NCBI GenBank assembly: GCA_027031025.1
Contig: JALVEJ010000247.1
Coordinates: forward strand, 1-8,014
Source: Flavobacteriales bacterium
GTDB taxonomy: Bacteria; Bacteroidota; Bacteroidia; Flavobacteriales; Flavobacteriaceae
Reading direction: 5' to 3'
Length of the DNA stretch: 8,014 bases
Shown here piece after piece: positions 6,101 through 8,014 of this stretch. Under the pieces are notes generated by a model. The model made no database searches. It had not been told where the DNA came from and saw nothing but the letters and a program-made list of their open reading frames with translations. A program made the position numbers and the translations under genes. How positions within the stretch are numbered: the first letter of the stretch is position 1; every line of letters begins with the position of its first letter.

Positions 6101-6282
6101 ATGGCACAAAAAATACGATTACGAATAAGTTTGGAAGAAGCCCGGCAACCGATAATTTGCAACATCCACAAATAAGCAATTTGCATCCTGCCGGCGAAGG
6201 CGCAGGTTATGCAGGCGGAATAGTGTCAGCAGCGATGGATGGTGAACGCATCATAGAAGCCATAAAAAAAGGAAGTATTTAA
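6101..6282 (+). pseudogene. Internally deleted remnant of a COG2509-type FAD-dependent dehydrogenase
   Basis: Two pieces of one gene family appear in different frames. From the ATG at 6101 the frame reads MAQKIRLRISLEEARQ, which resembles the beginning of COG2509-type dehydrogenases (pattern I/V-x-L-R-I/V-x-x-E-E-A), and stops at 6173-6175 after 24 codons. In another frame, from about 6145 to the TAA at 6280-6282, the sequence reads NLQHPQISNLHPAGEGAGYA and continues GGIVSAAMDGERIIEAIKKG, which is the highly conserved C-terminal FAD-binding end of that family. Full members are roughly 500 residues, so nearly the whole middle is missing, with the junction near 6140-6150. The C-terminal match is strong; the N-terminal match is short and less certain. 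The last codons lie inside the tRNA terminator hairpin. It sits five bases after the DUF6048 stop and cannot encode an active enzyme. Confidence 0.72.
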
Positions 6283-6297
6283 CCAAATACTTCCTTT
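6264..6297 (-). terminator. Intrinsic terminator of tRNA-Val
   Basis: On the minus strand a perfect 13-bp stem (AAAGGAAGTATTT and AAATACTTCCTTT, loop GGTT) begins two bases past the tRNA discriminator and runs into seven T in all, three of them in the stem. On the plus strand only three T are present, inside the stem, so it is stronger for the tRNA; it might still end transcripts coming from DUF6048. The left arm doubles as the last codons and part of the stop of the dehydrogenase remnant. Confidence 0.85.
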
Positions 6298-6298
6298 G

Positions 6299-6373
6299 TG
6301 GGTTCTGCCGGGTTCGAACCGGCGACCCCCGCCCTGTCAAGGCGATACTCTAAACCAGCTGAGCTAAGAACCC
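6299..6373 (-). tRNA. tRNA-Val, anticodon GAC
   Basis: A 75-base cloverleaf on the minus strand: acceptor GGGTTCT pairing with AGAACCC, TA, D stem GCTC/GAGT around AGCTGGTTTA, anticodon stem TCGCC/GGCGG around the loop TTGACAG, a 5-base variable region GGGTC, and T arm GCCGG-TTCGAAC-CCGGC, then discriminator A. The anticodon GAC (plus-strand 6336-6338) reads the valine codons GUC and GUU. The CCA end is not encoded (the tRNA is followed by CAAAG), so it must be added after transcription. An intrinsic terminator follows at once; a candidate promoter lies about 140 bases upstream at 6516-6523. Confidence 0.96.
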
Positions 6374-6639
6374 ATTGTGTTGTTATATTAAAATATTGAA
6401 AATCAGCTTTTTAACTTTCAACAAAAACCGTCTTCAACACAAGTTTATACTCATTTTTATACTCTAAAACTTAATATTGCAAAAACTTTTATGCAATCTT
6501 TTATTTTTGTGCGTGCAAATATAAGAATAATTTTATTTGAGACAGCTTCTGAACTAATTTTTTTTTACTGAAAAAATCTGGTTGAATTGTCTTTGATAAA
6601 ATTTAACTATATCAGTTATAATTTTTTATTCACAACATC
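6374..6639. other. Spacer between tRNA-Val and the recombinase gene
   Basis: About 265 bases of AT-rich DNA between the 5' end of the minus-strand tRNA and the plus-strand recombinase promoter. No gene is seen. The only signal I can name is the minus-strand -7 box at 6516-6523, listed separately; no repeats of the tRNA sequence that would mark an attachment site were found in it by eye. Confidence 0.6.
6516..6523 (-). promoter_or_regulatory. Candidate -7 box for tRNA-Val
   Basis: The minus strand reads TATATTTG, an exact TAnnTTTG match followed by CA. No TTG sits at the proper spacing upstream, and the box is about 143 bases before the tRNA, giving a rather long leader. It is the best minus-strand candidate seen in this spacer. 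Confidence 0.45.
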
Positions 6640-6669
6640 TTGTTTATTCTAAAAAAAACATTATATTTG
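6640..6669 (+). promoter_or_regulatory. Promoter of the tyrosine recombinase
   Basis: TTG at 6640-6642 and TATATTTG at 6662-6669 are separated by exactly 19 bases, the Bacteroidota sigma-A arrangement. The ATG at 6679 lies nine bases beyond the box, so the leader is only a few bases long. This decides the start: the in-frame TTG at 6640 is the -33 element and not an initiation codon. Confidence 0.8.
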
Positions 6670-6678
6670 CTTTGTAAT

Positions 6679-7800
6679 ATGCATCACAAAACCATTCATA
6701 TCAATAAAAATTATCACCGGGGCAAGGAAGTGATTACGCTTCGTTTTAATTATGATTCGGAATTGATTAAGCGGATCAAAAAGGTTGAAGGCGCTAGATG
6801 GAGTCGTAGTATGCATTGTTGGTATTTTGATAAAGCGCACTTTAAATTGCCTCAAATATTTGATGCTTTTAGAGGCATTGCTTTTATTGATTTGTCCGCC
6901 TTAAAAAACGCCAACAAAAAACAAAAAGTCGTCAAAAGAAAAAAAGAGAAGCTAAAAGTTCAAATTCCACAGGCATATCTTGACGAACTTGAACAACGGC
7001 GATATAGTGATAATACCAAAGCTATTTATATCAATTATTTTGCAGATTTTATCAGACATTTTTCAGGCAGAAAACTTGAAGATATCAGTATCCAAGAGAT
7101 TAATGCTTATATACTCCGGTTGATTAGAGACTATCAAATTTCGTCAAGCCAGCAAAATCAACGGATTAATGCTATCAAGTTTTATTATGAAAAGGTTTTG
7201 GGCAGAGAAAAGATGTATGTTGATATCAAAAGACCTTTGAAACAAAAAATGATACCTAATGTTTTGTCTGTGGAAGAAATTAAAACCATGATTGATGTTA
7301 CGGACAATTTAAAACACAAGTGTATTATCAGCCTTTTATATTCAGCCGGATTGCGCAGAAGTGAATTACTGAACTTAAAGCTCACCGACATACTTTCCGG
7401 TCAGATGTTGATAAAAGTGACGCAATCGAAGGGTAAAAAGGATAGGTATGTAGGCTTATCGCATCATATGTTAAAACTTTTGCGACAATATTATATAATG
7501 TATAAACCTAAGCAATATCTTTTTGAAGGTAGTAATGGGAAACAATATAGTGCAGAAAGTGTTTTGAAAGTTGTAAAAACGGCAGCGAGGAAAGCTAACA
7601 TCAAACGAAATGTGACGCCACACATGCTTCGGCATTCATTTGCGACGCATCATTTGGAAAGTGGGACGGATTTGCGATATATTCAAGAATTTTTGGGACA
7701 TAACAGCTCCAAAACCACAGAGATTTACACGCATGTAGCTAAAACGGATTTTACAAAATTCATCAATCCATTGGATAATATGTATAACGATAGCAGTTAA
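6679..7800 (+). CDS. Tyrosine recombinase/integrase (XerC/D-like) with extra N-terminal domain
   Basis: A 373-residue site-specific recombinase that cuts and rejoins DNA through a 3'-phosphotyrosine. The catalytic set is complete: R226 in AGLRRSEL, K251 in QSKGKKDRYV, H315 and R318 in HMLRHSF, H341 in FLGHNSS and the nucleophile Y350 in EIYTHV. A SAM-like core-binding domain spans about 96-180 (RRYSDNTKAIYINYFADFIR, then the NQRINAIKFYYEKVL helix), as in XerD. Residues 1-75 form an additional domain with GKEVITLRFNYDSELIKRIK (16-35) and GARWSRSMHCWYF (38-50), seen in some Bacteroidota integrases and reminiscent of the HARP-type Trp/Tyr motif; function unknown. A lysine-rich linker (77-93) joins the parts. 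At about 75 residues longer than XerC/D, and without a partner gene, it is more likely a mobile-element or solitary recombinase than the housekeeping Xer. The tRNA-Val 305 bases upstream is a possible but unproven attachment site. Confidence 0.95.
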   Translation: MHHKTIHINKNYHRGKEVITLRFNYDSELIKRIKKVEGARWSRSMHCWYFDKAHFKLPQIFDAFRGIAFIDLSALKNANKKQKVVKRKKEKLKVQIPQAYLDELEQRRYSDNTKAIYINYFADFIRHFSGRKLEDISIQEINAYILRLIRDYQISSSQQNQRINAIKFYYEKVLGREKMYVDIKRPLKQKMIPNVLSVEEIKTMIDVTDNLKHKCIISLLYSAGLRRSELLNLKLTDILSGQMLIKVTQSKGKKDRYVGLSHHMLKLLRQYYIMYKPKQYLFEGSNGKQYSAESVLKVVKTAARKANIKRNVTPHMLRHSFATHHLESGTDLRYIQEFLGHNSSKTTEIYTHVAKTDFTKFINPLDNMYNDSS

Positions 7801-7929
7801 CAAAAAGTGACTATATTCCACCAAAAAAGCAAAATAAAATAACAAATTCATTGGATATTTAAAAAATATAGTTAATTTTGTGACTATATTCGAACGTTAC
7901 CTGCAAGCTGACGAAAGAAAAATAAGATA
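7801..7929. promoter_or_regulatory. Promoter region of the HIT gene with operator-like repeats
   Basis: TTG at 7851-7853 and TAATTTTG at 7873-7880 are 19 bases apart, a perfect Bacteroidota promoter on the plus strand, giving a leader of about 45 bases to the ATG at 7930. The -7 box is the centre of an inverted repeat, AATATAGT (7865-7872) and ACTATATT (7883-7890). A third copy of the half-site lies upstream in a 12-base direct repeat, GTGACTATATTC, at 7807-7818 and 7880-7891. No terminator hairpin for the recombinase gene is evident. Confidence 0.7.
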
Positions 7930-8014
7930 ATGAATGAATGTAAATTTTGTCAAATAATAAATAATAGAAATGATGATGAAATTGTTTTTGAGACTGATAA
8001 TTTTATTGTTTTGA
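7930..8014 (+). CDS. HIT-family protein, N-terminal 28 codons only
   Basis: The reading frame from the ATG at 7930 is open to the window edge and begins MNECKFCQIINNRNDDEIVF followed by ETDNFIVL. This is the start of a histidine-triad (HINT/Fhit-like) nucleotide hydrolase or transferase: the C4-x-x-C7 pair followed by II is the zinc-binding start typical of bacterial HIT proteins, and the E-x-D/N-x-F-I-V-L segment is the first conserved strand. The catalytic HxHxH motif would lie some 80 residues further on, outside the window, so activity cannot be judged. It has its own promoter (7851-7880). A TAA at 7928-7930 overlaps the ATG, but no convincing gene precedes it. Confidence 0.85.
   Translation, partial: MNECKFCQIINNRNDDEIVFETDNFIVL

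Noticed and set aside
6640..6678. TTG start for the recombinase, 13 residues earlier
   Set aside because: This TTG is the -33 element of a perfect promoter whose -7 box lies inside the supposed extra codons, so those codons would not be transcribed.
7880..7930. 16-codon GTG frame ending in TAATG at the HIT start, a possible leader peptide
   Set aside because: Its GTG begins on the last base of the -7 box, upstream of the expected transcription start, so the message would lack its start codon.
1..8014. CRISPR array, toxin-antitoxin pair or insertion sequence
   Set aside because: No regularly spaced repeats, no small gene pair of such kind, and no transposase or terminal repeats with target duplications were seen.

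Overview
The window looks like chromosomal DNA of a member of the Bacteroidota, probably flavobacteria-like. The DNA is AT-rich, several promoters match the Bacteroidota pattern TTG-N19-TAnnTTTG, no clear Shine-Dalgarno sequences stand out, and two neighbouring genes belong to families I know from Bacteroidota (DUF6452 and DUF6048). The assignment is by family resemblance and promoter style, not by a database search.

Left part (about 370-3402, minus strand): a tight four-gene operon reads, in order of transcription, a sulfide:quinone-oxidoreductase-like flavoprotein, a DUF1641 protein, a TusE/DsrC-type sulfur carrier and a DsrE2-type sulfurtransferase. It ends in a strong intrinsic terminator at 370-399. 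Together the genes suggest membrane sulfide oxidation coupled to a protein-bound persulfide relay. No dsrAB, hdr or tusBCD partner lies in the window. Positions 1-369 are very AT-rich and hold no gene I can support.

Middle part (about 3189-6297, mostly plus strand): a 500-base divergent spacer with a small GC-rich cluster of hairpins leads to miaA (tRNA A37 prenylation). Just after miaA come a REP-like palindrome and a short tandem repeat. Next is a two-gene unit of a DUF6452 lipoprotein and a DUF6048 exported protein, transcribed from a promoter that appears to make a nearly leaderless message. Five bases behind it is what looks like an internally deleted and frameshifted remnant of a COG2509-type FAD-dependent dehydrogenase. 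A minus-strand tRNA-Val(GAC) follows, and its terminator hairpin overlaps the last codons of the remnant.

Right part (about 6640-8014, plus strand): a solitary tyrosine recombinase with a complete catalytic set and an extra N-terminal domain, driven by a perfect Bacteroidota promoter. Beyond it is a second perfect promoter, whose -7 box sits inside an 8-bp inverted repeat, reading into the first 28 codons of a HIT-family protein cut off by the window edge.

The points most worth a second look are the sulfur operon with its one-cysteine DsrC, the collapsed dehydrogenase gene beside the tRNA, the accessory domain of the recombinase, and the operator-like repeat around the HIT promoter.
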